A stretch of DNA of 58,186 nt from Candolleomyces eurysporus. Taxonomy: Eukaryota > Basidiomycota > Agaricomycetes > Agaricales > Psathyrellaceae. The DNA lies in contig JANBPK010001077.1 in assembly GCA_027579435.1 (NCBI GenBank), forward strand, positions 1 to 58,186. The letters run 5' to 3'. The stretch's first letter is position 1. The number at the start of each line of letters is the position of its first letter. Position numbers and translations under genes: made by a program. This document shows, piece by piece, positions 23,159 to 36,700 of the stretch. The notes beneath the pieces are model-generated. The model did not search any database. It had not been told where the DNA came from and saw only the letters and a list, made by a program, of their open reading frames with translations.

Positions 23159-25134
23159 TTAAGTGAGAGGAACGTTATCGTACTTCTCATACCTCACAGT
23201 CTCCATTCTAATTTGCATTCTACCCTCAGCAGTTGAGTTTTTCGAGTCTATGAGAGTGGTATCTCGCTGGCTACCCTTCAGCTTTGATACCATTTGGATC
23301 TGAGGATTCGGGTCGGAATGATGATCGAAATAATCGGAAGAGGAGCAAGACTCACCGAGCGATCTCTAACACTGCTAAGCCCAGATGTGGCGCCAGATTT
23401 TTCAAACTCGATAACTCTATCAACACCTTCGCGAATGTATGATCGTGCATTTAGATTTGCAAGGAACATGTTGTCGTAGATGGGGGCGATAATGAAGCAG
23501 AATGCGATGTGGGTTAAGTGTCCCGGGTATTTGATGGCCTAAAAAAATGTTGATAGCAACAACATGAGACGCCATTATCTCAGATTCGAGGATAACAGGA
23601 GCTTGGAACGATGGAGGAAATAGCTACGCACCATTGCCATCGTGAGAACGCCGAACATCGCAGTCCACACACCTGTCGTAATCGTAAGTAGGACGAGGCG
23701 CTGAACAATTGACTCTCCACTGGGCATAAAGTGTCATTTCCACCAAAAGAAGGAAAGAATATGATGAGAAAACGAGAGCTGAGGGGCAAAATCGGACGTA
23801 CGACTTGGTTCCAGCAGCCCCACTTACTACTTCCAAGTAGGTTTGCCAGAGAAGTATGCAGAGACCGATGGCAAGGATGACGTCTGTTGCGGCTTCGACT
23901 GTTAGATTGGATATAGACAATGCCTTTGATTATCGTTTACTTCCTTGAAAAATGGTGGATGAAGTGAAGTAGCCTACCTTCAAGGTTGACCTCGAGATTG
24001 CGATCGGATTGTTGCGTCGTATCCAAATTGCGGTAGCCATAACAATTCCCATAGCTACCATGGCTTTCTGTCAGAACCAAGAAGAAGATCGGCAGCGGCT
24101 CAGACGTACCGAAGTGAAACAGGATACATGGAGCCTACAAGAAGGCTCAGCAAGGGAGCTTCATTCAATTGGTAAGAGAGAAACGTTCATACGAACCAGA
24201 AAGACGACAAAGGCCCATCTTATAGGATTCTTGACTGAAAGAAAAAGAACGTGGTTAGTGAGCATTGAGACAAAAGTGCAAATTGAGGACGTACACCTCC
24301 AGATCCTCCACGCGAAATAAATCTGAACAGGAACAGACACCCAACTCTGAAGGCATGATGAGATAAGAGAATAGCTAAACTCTTCTGATTTAACTCACGG
24401 TGAAAATGTTTGTAACCTAAACCGCACCGCACGTCCGTATTAATACCTGGTCTTTCACATCAAAGGTGGGGCTCACGATGAACACTCTGTAACAGAAATT
24501 CGAGTAAGGAATTGGGTACATCGAGCAAAGACAGCCTGTACTTACGAGTTCACTTCCCTAGAGCTCATGGCTTCACCGCTCACTAAATCTATGTAGTCTG
24601 AGGCGACAAGGTTAGAGTCAGATCATTGCCTTCGCAAGTGCTGGACACGCACTCCCTGCAATGATAACGCATTTGTGAACGGTATCCATCAACCTGTGGC
24701 GTAGTATTTGTTAAACCTATCGGCAGAGCACTCGAGGAACGCATGGCCACGAGTTCAAATGGATGAACCTACCAGACCCATAGAACTAGCGACTTGATTC
24801 GCCACGAGTCCCCTGGATATTTACTTGAGCGCCCGTTAGTTGACAAGCGAGATCAACAGGCCCAATGTGACATACTGGGCGAAGAAAAGGATACTGCAAA
24901 TGTTGGTTGAAGTAGTTAGAAAATAAGGATTAGATGGGCCTGGATCGTACGCACACTTGCATGGTGGCTATACCTATGCAGTCCAGTTAAGATAACGAAG
25001 GTTCTGTGGACCCGGAAAAACGCACCCCACAATGCCATCGAAACGAAAGACCCTATGAGCATCACACCAGCATATGGACCTATATCGAATGCCGGACGAC
25101 AATCTGGTAACGCAGAGTCAAGGTTTGGATCCAT
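23159..25134 (-). CDS. DUF6534-type seven-transmembrane protein, 15 exons, intact
   Basis: The minus-strand exons are 25134-25026, 24973-24955, 24893-24876, 24823-24773, 24693-24653, 24597-24546, 24486-24447, 24346-24296, 24229-24197, 24134-24110, 24063-23978, 23923-23802, 23719-23632, 23538-23356 and 23299-23159. They give 1059 bases and 352 residues, which is family size. Key stretches are GPYAGVMLIGSFVSMALWGI (TM1), VILFFAHKYPGDSW, KSLVLWVWLMDTVHKCVIIA (TM3), VSVPVQIYFAWRI (TM4), WAFVVFLAPCILFHF, MVAMGIVMATAIW, ATDVILAIGLCILLW (TM6), VQRLVLLTITTGVWTAMFGV (TM7) and YDNMFLANLNARSYIREG. The family is plasma-membrane-like and orphan, with no proven ligand or role. Two joins need an AAG acceptor just after a CAG that would break the frame (24230 and 24064), so these may be mis-set. 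Confidence 0.85.
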
Positions 25135-28100
25135 GGCTGGTCTTCGATGGGAAGAGCTTAGAGGGGAATGATAGGGAAGGGAGGACAAGTCTTGAACTCA
25201 AATACCCCCCAGACCAGAGTTACGTGTTGAAGCTATAATTCGCCCGGGCTGAATAGCATCCGGTACATCCTTCATGGATCGTTGCAAAGATGGCCTGATC
25301 GATAGGACGGGCTCTTGCATTGCATCAGTGATGATACTGCCCAATGAAGCTTCCTCTTCCGGCATCACTCTCTGTTCGCACCTTCACATGATCGTGTTCT
25401 AAATATATCAGGACCTCTGGATGAGGTCCTTGAGCTATACGTGATCATCGGAAGGATATCATGGATAAACTGGATAAAGTGGAACTCTCAAGGTCCCAGG
25501 TATCGGCGGGCGAAAGTTGGCCTCGAAGCACAAATGCTGATGGCGTCTTTCAGCTGCTCTAGATTGACGAAAGATATCGTAGCTCTCCGGCACATTCATC
25601 TATGAATTGTGGGTGCGCCAGGATGGATACAGATCAGTAAAGTACCCCACCTGCTTTGCCTTTCATCGCCTTCAGCTGAGATGCGAACTAAATTTCGCAC
25701 CTTTGAGCATGGATATGAGCTCGGCCCACCCGGACCTGTGCTGTATGCTGAATCTAGTATGCTGCCCAATGTATGTCATTCATTGTCTATCGGTGATGGC
25801 GCTGACCACCGGCACATTTATATCTTTCCATCAAGGAAGCCACGTCTTTATGGCATATCAGTGGCATATCAATTCTCAAGGAGACAGTGAGAAGGATTTC
25901 CCTCTTTCCCTCGTCAAGCGAGTTCTGTAAAGCGTCTCGAAACCTCGTCTCCATGGGGCAGCTGGGAGATCAACTCATCTCGCGCACCGTCGCATACACC
26001 TCTGCTCAGGTATCCACCAAGTCTATGTTTTTTNGGAGTGCTCAACGGACATCTTGGGTGGGCCAAGCTTTACGACAATCACTCAGGATGCATGGATGTA
26101 CGTCGATTGCAAAGTCTCATCAGCTACGGCTGGCAGATGGTGAGGTGCGATCGCCGATGAGATAAGGTCAATTAGACCCTTTCTAGGACTCTGCTACACG
26201 ATTCTCGGTGCGAGGAACACATCGTTGGCGAGTTTGTTGCAACCCCTCACATAGGTTTCCCCTATGTATAGTAACGTCCGCTAAGGACGTGGGTACGTTC
26301 TCTGACTTCTTCCTGTATGTAGGTGGAATCACTGTTCGGCCTAGAAACATGTCGTGCTGACGAGAGAGTATCGCTTTCAGTCGTAGGAAGAATCATAGAT
26401 CAAAACACGAGGCCAAGAGCTCCTAGGCAATGCATCTCTTGCGGTAACCATCTCATCACCTCGTCTCCGTCGCACGATACGCAGTGGCAAAGAGAGATAA
26501 ACTTGCGGCTTCGACAACGCAAATTTATGATAACAAGAGTGACCGGTTTGCAGCTGATTGTTCGTGATGCTGGTACCGCGAGAGGTAATTCGAGGGTGAA
26601 AAGGGACATATCGCGGTCGTTCTTCATGAGTTTCCAAGTAATGTAGTCTGTAGTCTTGATGCACGACAAATAAGCGAAGTATTTGAATTGCAGGAAAGTG
26701 TTCACAGGAGGAGTCGCGGTTTACATCCAGCACAGCATATGCACAAGCTGTAACCCGAAAAGTGCGGCGCATGATGCTTTCAACATCATCGGCATCTACC
26801 ATCTGAACTTCGACCTGGTGCCTTGGCAGCCTCTCTTGATTCCCAAACAAGCTACCTGGTCGAGATGGATACAAAGTCAAAATTTTCGGAATGGAAGACC
26901 TTCCCGTACCCAACATCGCAGACTACGAACGGCGTGAGTAAATGGAACACTTTGAGCCCAGACACCATCACCCAACCACGACTTAAACGCTCAGAGACCG
27001 AACACCATCACGAGGGTGCTGCACGCGCATCATTTAGCCGATCGGGAGTCTTACAGATAAGGTTGATCGGCTCCCTATTTGGGACGGAGCCGCTCTGTTC
27101 CACTCGACTATCATAAGTGCAACCCCTATCTATACAACAGAAACAACCTCAGGTAACATCGCCGATCCCTCAGGTCTCCTCCAAACTGGTCCGACTATTC
27201 GATTGAGCAGGGGCTTCCACTCGCATCCTCCGGCTCTCGTCTACCGAAAATGCTCCGATCTAGTTCGAAATTTAGGAGGGACACCAGACGCATATAAACG
27301 GCCTCGCAGGACGAAAGGTTCATGAAGAAGCTGTCTGAAAGTTCCTAAAGCTGAGGAGCTTGGTGAGACGAGGTGAGCGGTGTAGTCTATAGGGAGATTA
27401 TGGACGAGAAGTTGATCCCACGGACGGATCCCTCACCAGAGAGGAGGATGAGAACGAGTTGGATGTCACAACAAGAGAAACCACGGGAGACTGGCATGGT
27501 TAGGCTGGCTACGCAGACCGATGAAGGCGGGGTAAAAGTCCCAAGTGACAAGAGAATTTGGAAAGCTGTGGAACATTGTAGCTTCTCCAATGATTTGCAA
27601 GTGTGCTGGGCAGCGAGTTCATAAGGGCAGGCGAGCACATGCGTTTGATGACGGTAGAGAATCATCACCATCTCTGCCACTCTGTGTAAAGAGCTAACAT
27701 TAGATCCTTTCATTCCACTGAAAATGTTCTCGATGATCTCACAGTTGTCGTCGTACAGTGACCAGTGCAATAATACACGGTGCGCGGAGTTGGGAGGGAC
27801 GTCAAAGCAGCAGAGGTGATAGACCTGAGCCCACTCGGCGTGTCGAACATGAGGCAGGTCCAAGACAATTCGATTCTTCTAGGACACAAAGTGACGCACG
27901 GGCGAATGTCCCATTCCCGTTATCGAACGGGATGAGGACACCACGCTGATAAATAGATGTCGCCGATCCCGCGCAGGTCAGGAACGTAGCGCACACACTT
28001 GATGACTCTCCGGAGGACAAGCATGTGGTTTCCAGATACACTTGACTGAAGTGACAACGAAACAGTCATCCCCAAACTCTGATCACCCACTCGGGGAGTC

Positions 28101-29947
28101 GGGTCCGTCCTCATAAATGCAGTGATAGTGCCTTGAATAGGTACCCGAATGTCTTGGCATTGCCGCAAATCCAAACGGTGGGACCCCTGAATCTTAGCAG
28201 CCCATTCGAGGTGTCAGGAACTCTACGCAAATTCTCTCTTGACGGAGGTGACGGCGGATCGTTTGCTGATGACGGGGATTATGTGCTTTGCGAGGTAGGA
28301 AACATTTATGGCGCAGAACCTGCCGATGGCAATTTGTGATAGTCTATACTGAAATACGTATTCTGAAGTGGAGAATAGGGACGTGGGAGGTCGATCTTCG
28401 GCAACACTATAAATTTCTACATACCCATAAGCCAACCGAAAGTATGAGGAGAAGAAGGGGAGTACACACCTTGGGGGACCACAAAGTCACCGCTGTTCTC
28501 TGCCCCGAAATAGTATATCGGGGCCAGACTCTTCCTAGTCCCGACCTTCATTGCAAGCCTAGACGACTCATCCGGTCCCATTACCCTTTCATTGAAGTAT
28601 CGAATACGTATCCTATAATTCTTCCCTTGCTTCTCGTGTTGAGAGAGAAATGTGGTCGGTCGTGATTGGTTTTATGCACTAAGGGTATGCAACATCGTCG
28701 AATTCGTCGTTGGTGATTCAGGTAAAGAGCGTATCAAATGACGAGTGGGAAGGAGGGCTTCCGTGACCTTGCCCCACCAACGACAAACTGCAGAAACAGA
28801 TTGATGGCGAAGCTCAATCTCAAAGTTCGCCATCACTCGGCATCGTTCGGCAAGAAGCACCATCTCCATTCGCCAATCGTCACTGTTCACGCCAGCCTGT
28901 ACAGCAAAGGTTGGTGTACCCGATCTAGGTACGTTAAAAACAGCGACTTCTGTTAACAACCGGTAGCAAATGTTGGTAACAGTTTCTACTTGGAATCTGC
29001 AGCACCTAGATATATCCCCTCATCCCGTTGTTGTGTCTCAAGGAATCCATCTGGACCAGAGACGAGTGCGTCGCCAAAACTCCGATGAGTAAAGAAGACA
29101 CCCACTAGATGACGGCAATTTTATTGGAACATCGGACCAGTTCTTACTGGTATGCAACGCGCTCGCTCTTGAACAGCCAATATCTTGTGCAACAACCTAG
29201 CATTTCCTGCTCTCGAGTACATGATTCAGTATGTGTACTTTCATTGACCGCCAAAGGCATTACCTTTGGTAGGAGCAATCTTACCTTCCCCGTCCTCTAC
29301 TTCGGCTGAGTTCTACAAGGGAAGCATGAAGGCGGACCCCAAGCATATCTCCAAGGCCGACGAGCTTGTCAAAGACGGTAAATCAATCGGAGGTGTCCTT
29401 TGCCGTGCCAATGGATGAGTTCAAGCAGGGGGCTACCAGCCGAAAACACCGTTAGCTCCGCTTCGTTTTTTACCACGACAAGGAGCGCAAGCCTTACCAG
29501 GTAGTATGTTTCCGCTGTCGTCAACAACTGGAACAATGAGCACGCGCGCCTCCGTCATTTGTATTAGCACTGCTTTGTTGAGCCTGTTATCGCCTGCCTG
29601 TGCGACCAAGGCTAAAGTGCTAGCGAAGCAGTTTGGCTACAGTGCTATTGGCGGGACCACCATTCGGATGAGCATCGTCAGATTATTACCATCGACATCC
29701 ACTTCCGCCTTGAGCTAGCCCTCTGCTGAACCAAACTTTGGGTTCCAGAGATATAGTTATCGACATTGGCTTGTGCGAAGGATATGTCAAACAGATTCTG
29801 CTTCGGCAATAATTATCACGATTGAAGATTTACTCATTGTACAATCCCACAAGTCTCCCGAATGGGAGACTCATAAACAACGAAAACCTAAGATCAAGTA
29901 CATATCCTCAGATGTAAGCATATCTAAGGGATCGGAACAATAGTACT
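25135..29947. other. 4.8-kb gene-poor region with unassigned frames
   Basis: Open frames of 60-180 codons occur on both strands (for example minus 26377-26916 and minus 27387-27863), but none shows family motifs or splice closure. Near 29305-29410 a plus-strand stretch reads EFYKGSMKADPKHISK then DELVKDGKSIGGVLCRANG before a stop. It looks like a decayed exon of an unknown gene. A single N lies at 26034. I saw no dispersed-repeat copy here. Confidence 0.35.
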
Positions 29948-31370
29948 CTACAGCTGGCCGTAAGGGAATAGCTCATCGCATCCCCCGAAGGCAACATTTA
30001 CTCCTGTGTACCAATAATGAAGGTTCTTGATTAAATTCCTCCTCAAGATTCCAGTCGGGTTCGGATACAACTCTTGCACACTCCCCACAACAAACTCATA
30101 CAAACGGCACAGGTGACCAAAATCCGCAGAGTTGGGATCTTCGACGTAGTTATTGACTTGGTTATCCGCGTTGCCACCAGGGACCCAAGGGTGCGCTGCG
30201 AGGACCTGGTCGGCATTTTCGTTGCTGGCAGGGACGGCAGATCTGTGGAAGTCGTCTGGGAACCTCATATCCCTGAAGATCGATGCCGCATCTTCCATAG
30301 AGAGTTTACGGTCGGTTGTGACTCGCCCATCGACGAAGAGGTTGATGGGGAAGACAGTCTCGCCGTACGCCGTGATGAAGCGGACATTCTTGAATTGGAA
30401 CTCGGGATTGGTGGCGATAGAGTCTTGAATGCGCGAGTAGCGGAGCTCCCCTGCGACGGTCAGGTTGTAGAATCCTCCGCCATAACGATTGCTGAAGTCG
30501 ACAAACTAAAGTGTAACACCGACTTGTCAGTACATCGGGGCTTCTTAAACGCTTGTGAGAGAGGATGAACGAACGAACCTTATCGAACAAAGTTTGATTG
30601 AAGCTGTGGTTATCTCCGAAGAACTCGTCCGCGCGCGTCATACCAGCGTCACCTGGAACAAGGGAGCAAAGATTATTGATCGGATGTGTTTCCGAACACA
30701 GCACAGTACGTACCTTCGAAAGTTCCGTGCACGTTGAGTCCACCGGCGTGAGCAGGAGGTGGAGGAGGCGGCCCAGTCTTTGGGGTTGCGCCCCCAATAC
30801 TCAGAAGATCGGTGACTAGGTTTCCGTTCAAGAGGTGTCCAAGATACGTCGCGACAATAGCAGCGTTATTCTCGAAGTTAAACCCTAGTATAGAGCCAGA
30901 GATTCAGAGATACTGCGTTTCCGTTGTCTCGTCAAGATGCGTACCTTCTTGAGTGGCCGTGATGATCTGAGCGGGAGTGGCGACACCGTCACGGGGGAGA
31001 TACTGGAAAAGCCTTGTCAGTCACATTGGGACGTCTATGATTATGATAGATTTAAACCTACACCATGAGACGCAAGAGTGTTCAATCCTGGGCAAGGACC
31101 ACGAATGTCGCCTTCTCTCAGCGGTTGCCAAGGGTGATCAGCATCGTTGACCAACTTCGTTCCGGTGAAGCTGGGAGGACCAGGTGGTGGAGGTGGATCG
31201 ACTCCTTGTTCAGAGCTTCCTCCTCCTTGAGAAGCAGTAGAGCCCCCGGCCTCTTGGCGTCTCAACAAGGCCCTGTTGGGGACCTGGAGACCAGGGAACG
31301 CCAAAGAGGTTGAGAGGGTCCCGAGAATTAACAGGTAGGTGGTGAGAAGAGCGAAGGGTTTGGAAACCAT
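29948..31370 (-). CDS. long-type unspecific peroxygenase (heme-thiolate peroxidase), paralogue A
   Basis: Secreted heme-thiolate enzyme that uses H2O2 to oxygenate aromatic and aliphatic substrates. The minus-strand exons are 31370-31062, 31002-30945, 30884-30714, 30652-30579 and 30505-29948, giving 1170 bases and 389 residues. A signal peptide (MVSKPFALLTTYLLILGTLS) and a Pro-rich pro-region (PPPPPGPP) precede the PCP heme motif RGPCPGLNTLASHG (proximal Cys93). The distal acid-base motif is FEGDAGMTRAD (Glu179, Arg186), then FFGDNHSFNQTLFD, YNLTVAGELRYSRIQDSIAT, TAYGETVFPINLFVDGR, LYPNPTGILRRNLIKN and the C-terminal CDELFPYGQL. Length, motifs and C-terminal Cys match the Agrocybe aegerita type (long UPOs, with EGD and Arg) and not the short Marasmius type. 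All residues expected for heme binding and peroxide activation are present, so it should be active. Paralogue B is 12 kb away in the same orientation. Confidence 0.95.
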
Positions 31371-31469
31371 CGGTGAACTGTGGGAGTTGAAAGAACTCAA
31401 GTGGAAAGCTATGAACGTAGGCCTTGGTGCAGGAGTGAGTTCTGCAGAATCCTTGAGCGAAGCCTCGAG

Positions 31470-31477
31470 CTTTTATA
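31470..31477 (-). promoter_or_regulatory. TATA box of peroxygenase A
   Basis: The minus strand reads TATAAAAG about 100 bases before the ATG at 31370. It is the best core-promoter match in that interval. Confidence 0.5.
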
Positions 31478-34240
31478 TGTCCATTGCAAATTCTATAGAC
31501 ATGCATATGGGGTAGACTCGCATAGATTCTTGCCATTTCTACCCGTGCATTCCGAGTTGCCGGTTCCCTTTGAGCTGCGGGTTTATTCGACACCCATATA
31601 GGTTTTACTCTGAGACCATGTCCTTGCCACCCGGCCGCCCAGGCATAGGTGCAATGACCAAGAAGCAATACACCCCGCCATTTCCGACCCAAGCGCCGCA
31701 TCCACCAGTGCCATTCGGGTTGATACTCGGAGTAGCGCCATGAATCAGCTTCGTAAGCGCTCTCGACATTCAGGTGAAGAATTCGGATAGAATAAATTTA
31801 TCTCTTCCTTCAAGGTTGGCTAAGAGCTTTGTCAGAGACAATCGGATGCGCAGCACAGTGGAGTAGATGCATATTATCAAGGGCGCTTACGACCAAGTGT
31901 CGTAACTTAAGGGATGATTTGTCAAAGCAATCAATGTATACAATGCGAGCGGGGCTGATTGTCCAATCATAAAACGAGCATTTGGGTGGGTATGAGATCA
32001 CTAGTAGGTACGCAGGGCCTCTAACCCTGTGCACATGTTCGCATTCGAACAAAAAAGGATGCCTTGGAACGGCGGTTTGGAGACTCTCACAAAGAAGCCC
32101 TACCAAACCTTTCTAAGCAAGCTTCTTAGATCCGAGCGCAGGGTGAGGATCACGGCATCGCGGATGAGACGCGATCCGACCCCAGAGAAGCCAGACCACT
32201 GCATCCAGCTCGCGGCTTGGAGTATGGAAATTTTGAAAGGAAGCATTCGGTGCCGGACGATTACTTGAGCGCGGTGAATTGTGCGCTCCATCTTGACTTC
32301 CCTTTTTGCAGACCTTGGGGCTGCCCGCGAACAGGATGAGAAACCACGACCAAAGCCATCTCGAACATTAAAGCTCCACCCCTTAGTTATCGGGCGAGGT
32401 TCGAAGCATGATCGAACTCGCCAGGCAGCATGAAACAGGAGAGCCAAGCGACCGGATGCAACTAGCGAGAGTGTCACTGGAGAAGGATGTCATGGCGAAG
32501 AAATTGAGATCAAGGTTCCCAATTGACTGGAGACACTGATTCTCTTCGAGTCCTGGGGGAGTTACTCTGGAGTGAACGGATAGGAGTGTCAGATTAAGGA
32601 GGCGACTGTTCAAATCCTTTCGGTCATCTTAGGGGCCCAGGCTTTGGGCTCGGACATCAATACTAACAACAGCAATGTGTGTACCACCGTCGTGACTTGA
32701 GGCCTATTCCATAGCCCTTTCAACCATCTTGCAAGGCGCTCAACATCACCTTCCATGTCAGATTCGTCAGACCGCCTATGCACCTTGGTATGGATGGGCA
32801 TGGGACAAAAATCTACATAGATACTTAACGCAAGAGTATGGTTAGAGTCAGAATGCGAAGTCGAGTGCACCGTGTGTAACGGGATTATACGCCGCTCTCA
32901 GGATGTCCGTTCACGTCGGCGACGGCGAGAGTTCAGGCCGGGATACAGGTGAGAGCTCGCCCACCACCTCTCATCTTATCAATGACGTCGCTGACCGGGA
33001 ACAGGGGCATAAGAAGCAGAATTATGGAAGAATAGAAGTCTACACTACCATGCGCCAAACTTAACAAGCAAAACACCGAAACTAGCAAATACTTTGATTT
33101 TTTCTTTAAAGAAAGTCTGGGTTTCGGTGAACGTCGTAATTAGAGGACTCTTCGTTTTCATTCGTCGAGCGGGAGAGCGGGGTGAATTATGCACTCCTTC
33201 ATTATGCTGACCCTTCATAACATGGGGATTAGGGGCTGCACGGCTACCCAGCTGACGTCCAAGCTACCCTTGTGAGTCAGGCGGCACAGACCCACTCGGA
33301 CGACGTATGGCAGTGCGGGCGCGCCGGCTAGCCACCCAAGTCAGGGACGTCAGTTGCCCTGAAAGAACATCAACTTTCCGATTGTGGATGACTGTTTGGA
33401 AGACGCCTTCCGAGGTGTCTATTGACCATTCCATAACATTCCATGATCTTAGCCGTATCCCAGTGCTCCATACCAATTCCACGATTCTGAGTATCCCAAC
33501 CACTGTCCCAGATCCCCTCATCCGCCTTCCCAACAACATCATCGTCAATGCTGTCGAGCGATCGTGGGGTCGACAGCACGAGGGGCCATGACATCGTCTA
33601 CCTCGTCAAACTCCAACATCACATCCCCATGGATATCCCGGTCACCACTCGCTCGCGGACCTAGTTTAGGCGACTGAGGTCCTTCCCATCTGAAAAGGGT
33701 GCCTAAGCCCCTCCTATTTGCCCTCTCCCAGCCCAGTAATCTTGCGAAGCTCATCAGCGAGTTCCAGTGAGCTCTAGGCACGGCGTTTCAGTACGTAGGC
33801 GAGACCCCAGCGGATGNATGGTAGTCCAACCGGTTTGTCAGTGTGGAGGCAAGGCAATCGTCGGGCGAGAACGAAACGTTGAACGTTCCAAGTATCCGGT
33901 GAACAACAATGCATTCGAGCTTGTGCCAAACAATGAATGCGAACGTCCTTCCAAGCATCGATCCCCGTCCTGAAAACATCGAGTCAATACTGTTGAACAA
34001 GACTGATAATCTTCACTGAGAGTATGGAATGGGAGCTGGTGAAACGGGTCAATCGATCAAGTTCGTGCAGCTCAGAAATTGAGGCAAGCCAATAGCTCGC
34101 CTAGATTAGCCATCTCAACGAACATGAAACGTGATTTCATCAGTTATGTCTAGGACAAGGAGTCGCTTATAGTCCCACCACTCGTATCAGCCCGCCCCTG
34201 TTCCTCACCGCGATGCTTGGCCCACTCAAGCCGCCTTCCC
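31478..34240. other. 2.8-kb stretch with no recognisable gene
   Basis: Frames such as minus 32100-32477 and plus/minus 33264-33594 overlap one another in antisense and carry no motifs. A single N lies at 33817. The peroxygenase A promoter occupies the left edge. Confidence 0.35.
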
Positions 34241-35192
34241 TCATCCCCAAAACCTGATCTCCTTCCAATCTTTGCTCTTCTTGAACTCCCACGTCGCCAC
34301 TACATTCGTCCGCCCCACCAAGTCGTACTGCTCCCTACAAATCTCCGTTGCTGAGCGCCTTGGGCCCTGGAGCTCTCGAGATCTACCGATAGCGCTATTT
34401 GACGAAAGGGATAATGAAACTCTTTGAAATGGCCCTGCACGTCCGATCCGAGGCAAAATCAAGCTCGTTCTACTCAGCGCACCCGACACGATGACTGTAT
34501 CCTTTTGTTTCTGCCCAACACTGAGACGATCGAGTTAGAGGGCAGCCGTAGCGCAATCGAACACCAGTACGTCTTTTCAGCTCTTCGGCGAGCAAGGGCG
34601 CCATGGAGAGCTAAGCGGAGGAGACGATTTCGGATCGCTGGTCGCAGTGGAAGAAGTCGTAGACTAAAGGAGAAGGGGAGAGAGACTTCGCTGAGATCGA
34701 CGAAGATGAACGCACGAGCAGGTGAGGTGACGCTGGCAGCTATCTTCAATCTACGGGGTCGGACGAGAAGCGGGGGTTCAGACATCTTGAAAGGCTGAAA
34801 ATCAAGCAAGTTTACCAAAGGAAGAGATCACATTAGTTCGCAACCTGGAGACGTAAACCCGAGGAACGTACCACGACATTCCTGACTCTACCCGCCAGGT
34901 GACTTGTATGGTGCGGTCTTCCAGACAACGGCTTGGTTGCACCCATCCACCTCCCATCTCCGTCCACCTTCTCGTATTCAACAATATCAGCCGTCCTCGC
35001 CTGCGACAAGGCTTGATGACGCCTCCACCTGCACTCCGCGCTCCTTGGAAAGAAGCCTCGAACTGCACCCGTGGTCGAACCTTCAGCGCTATACTCGTCC
35101 TGCTGCTCCGGCGGTTGGCGACAAAGCAATTGGGTCAATGGAGTGGCTAATCCGATCTTGACGGCTCCCAACGCGATTCGACCGAGGAACAA
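34241..35192 (-). CDS. hypothetical multi-exon gene, uncertain model
   Basis: The minus strand has several coding-like stretches: LFLGRIALGAVKIGLATPLT (one hydrophobic segment) near 35192-35130, DIVEYEKVDGDGRWMGATKP near 34990-34930, MSEPPLLVRPRRLKIAASVT near 34788, and a C-terminal stretch EICREQYDLVGRTNVVATWE then FKKSKDWKEIRFWG, ending at 34241. Switching frames between them needs introns whose borders I could not fix. Stretches upstream to about 35600 (TSSSLVSASSTQAPGASSIE) may belong to it and look like a mitochondrial leader. The family is not recognised. It could also be two genes. Confidence 0.3.
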
Positions 35193-36074
35193 CGTAAGCG
35201 GGAGGACGGTTCCTCCAGCATTCGGAGCTGCACTCCCAACTCAGCTTGCGTCGTTGGTATCTTCTCGGTGGGTTTAAGCCAGTGAACTGGGGAGGCGGCC
35301 GATTGGGGGGGGTGGTGCGCCTGAGGCGTGCGACGAGGACTATTCCTTCCTTCGTAATAGACCAGGTTGACTAGAAGGGCAGGACGACGAATACGGTACC
35401 GCATACACGAGGAGCCGATGCGAGAGTGCAAACAAGGGGTGAAGGAAGCCACTGGTATCCTCTTCTCAGCCCCTTTGAGAGTCTCGATCGACGAAGCACC
35501 AGGAGCTTGAGTTGAACTTGCAGATACGAGGGAACTTGAGGTCCCGAATACGCGCCGTTGTACGAGCGGTCGTGAAATTTGCAAGCCCGATGCTGGAATG
35601 GGATAAATAAGTTGAAACAAGGATGTCGAGCTGACGTGGAGGGCTTGAATTGCAGAAGTCGACTAAGGAGAATGGATTGGTCAAGAAGGCAGCCGGGAGT
35701 GAAAAGCGATGGAAACGCACGGTAACAATGAATCTCCAACCTATTCAGCAAAGCACCAAATGAGGATAGTTCAACGACGCGATGGGCTTTCAGCAAAAAG
35801 ATAGCTAGCGCTAGGTGTTGTAGAGCTTGGATTCGGCAAACGAGGGTCGAGCCTCAAGTCTGCATTCGACAAGTGAAAGAAGGGTTTCAGTGGTCGATAA
35901 CGACGCGTGAGAGATATATAGGGTGCTCACAAACATCACATCCAATGCATCCTCTTCAATCCTCACGGTCTCTCTCAGGCTCCTTCCTGCCTTTNGAGGC
36001 TTTTTTGGGGATAGCAACGAGGCTCGCCATCTCCTCAATTCTGCGCCCTCTCCGTTCCTGAGTGTTCAAGGTGG

Positions 36075-36340
36075 GTCGAGGTTGAGGTTGAGCAGTTCGG
36101 TGACAGACGCCGAGTCCGACACGCCCCAGAAATGAAAGCCTAATACGTGATCGAGGATAAGTAGTGGGAGGAAAAGGCGTCAGCACGAGAACATGATGAA
36201 CGGACAGAAGTGAAGGAGGAAAAGTAAAAATGAACGAAAAAAAAGTAATGGAGCGACGATTGTCATTCACGACAGTCGAAAATCTAAATCGACAGGAAGC
36301 GTGCGATGAGCAACGGGACAAATAAAGGATGAGCAATCAA
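36075..36340 (+). repeat. dispersed composite repeat, copy a (first half)
   Basis: It matches 40130-40365 in the same orientation, with shared blocks GAACGAAAAAAAA near 36232, GGAGCGACGATTGTCATTCA near 36249 and ACGTGATCGAGGATAAG near 36146. An inverted, more diverged relative is at 49640-49930. The copy stops just before GCATATG at 36341. The matching second half resumes about 1.6 kb downstream as copy d. Confidence 0.72.
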
Positions 36341-36700
36341 GCATATGTACGACCTTCCCTACTGCCCCGTGTCCCAGGATCCAGGACTTTGTCCGTCTAA
36401 CCGTATATCCAATTTGCCGCGCGTGGGTTCCTACAAACACTCCGCATTTCGCTGTCTATGTCTTGGAGCTGTCGATTCGGATGAATGTTGGAAGGAGAAA
36501 TATCATCGGTAGACAGATGGATAGAGGGGCGGAGGGAGGAGGAACTGTGGGAATTCAGCCAGGCCATCAATCCCAGACCGTCGGCATCCTCTGCCGCTTG
36601 TGGCTGTGACACACCCTGACGATTGTGTTGAGCCATTGGAGAGAAAAGGCGTCTCAATTTAACTACTTTACTACAGAGATCAGCTGGATAGAAACGCTCT

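Noticed and set aside
27387..27863. 158-codon minus-strand frame
   Set aside because: Protein-like in places, but not extendable by introns and not matched to any family I know.
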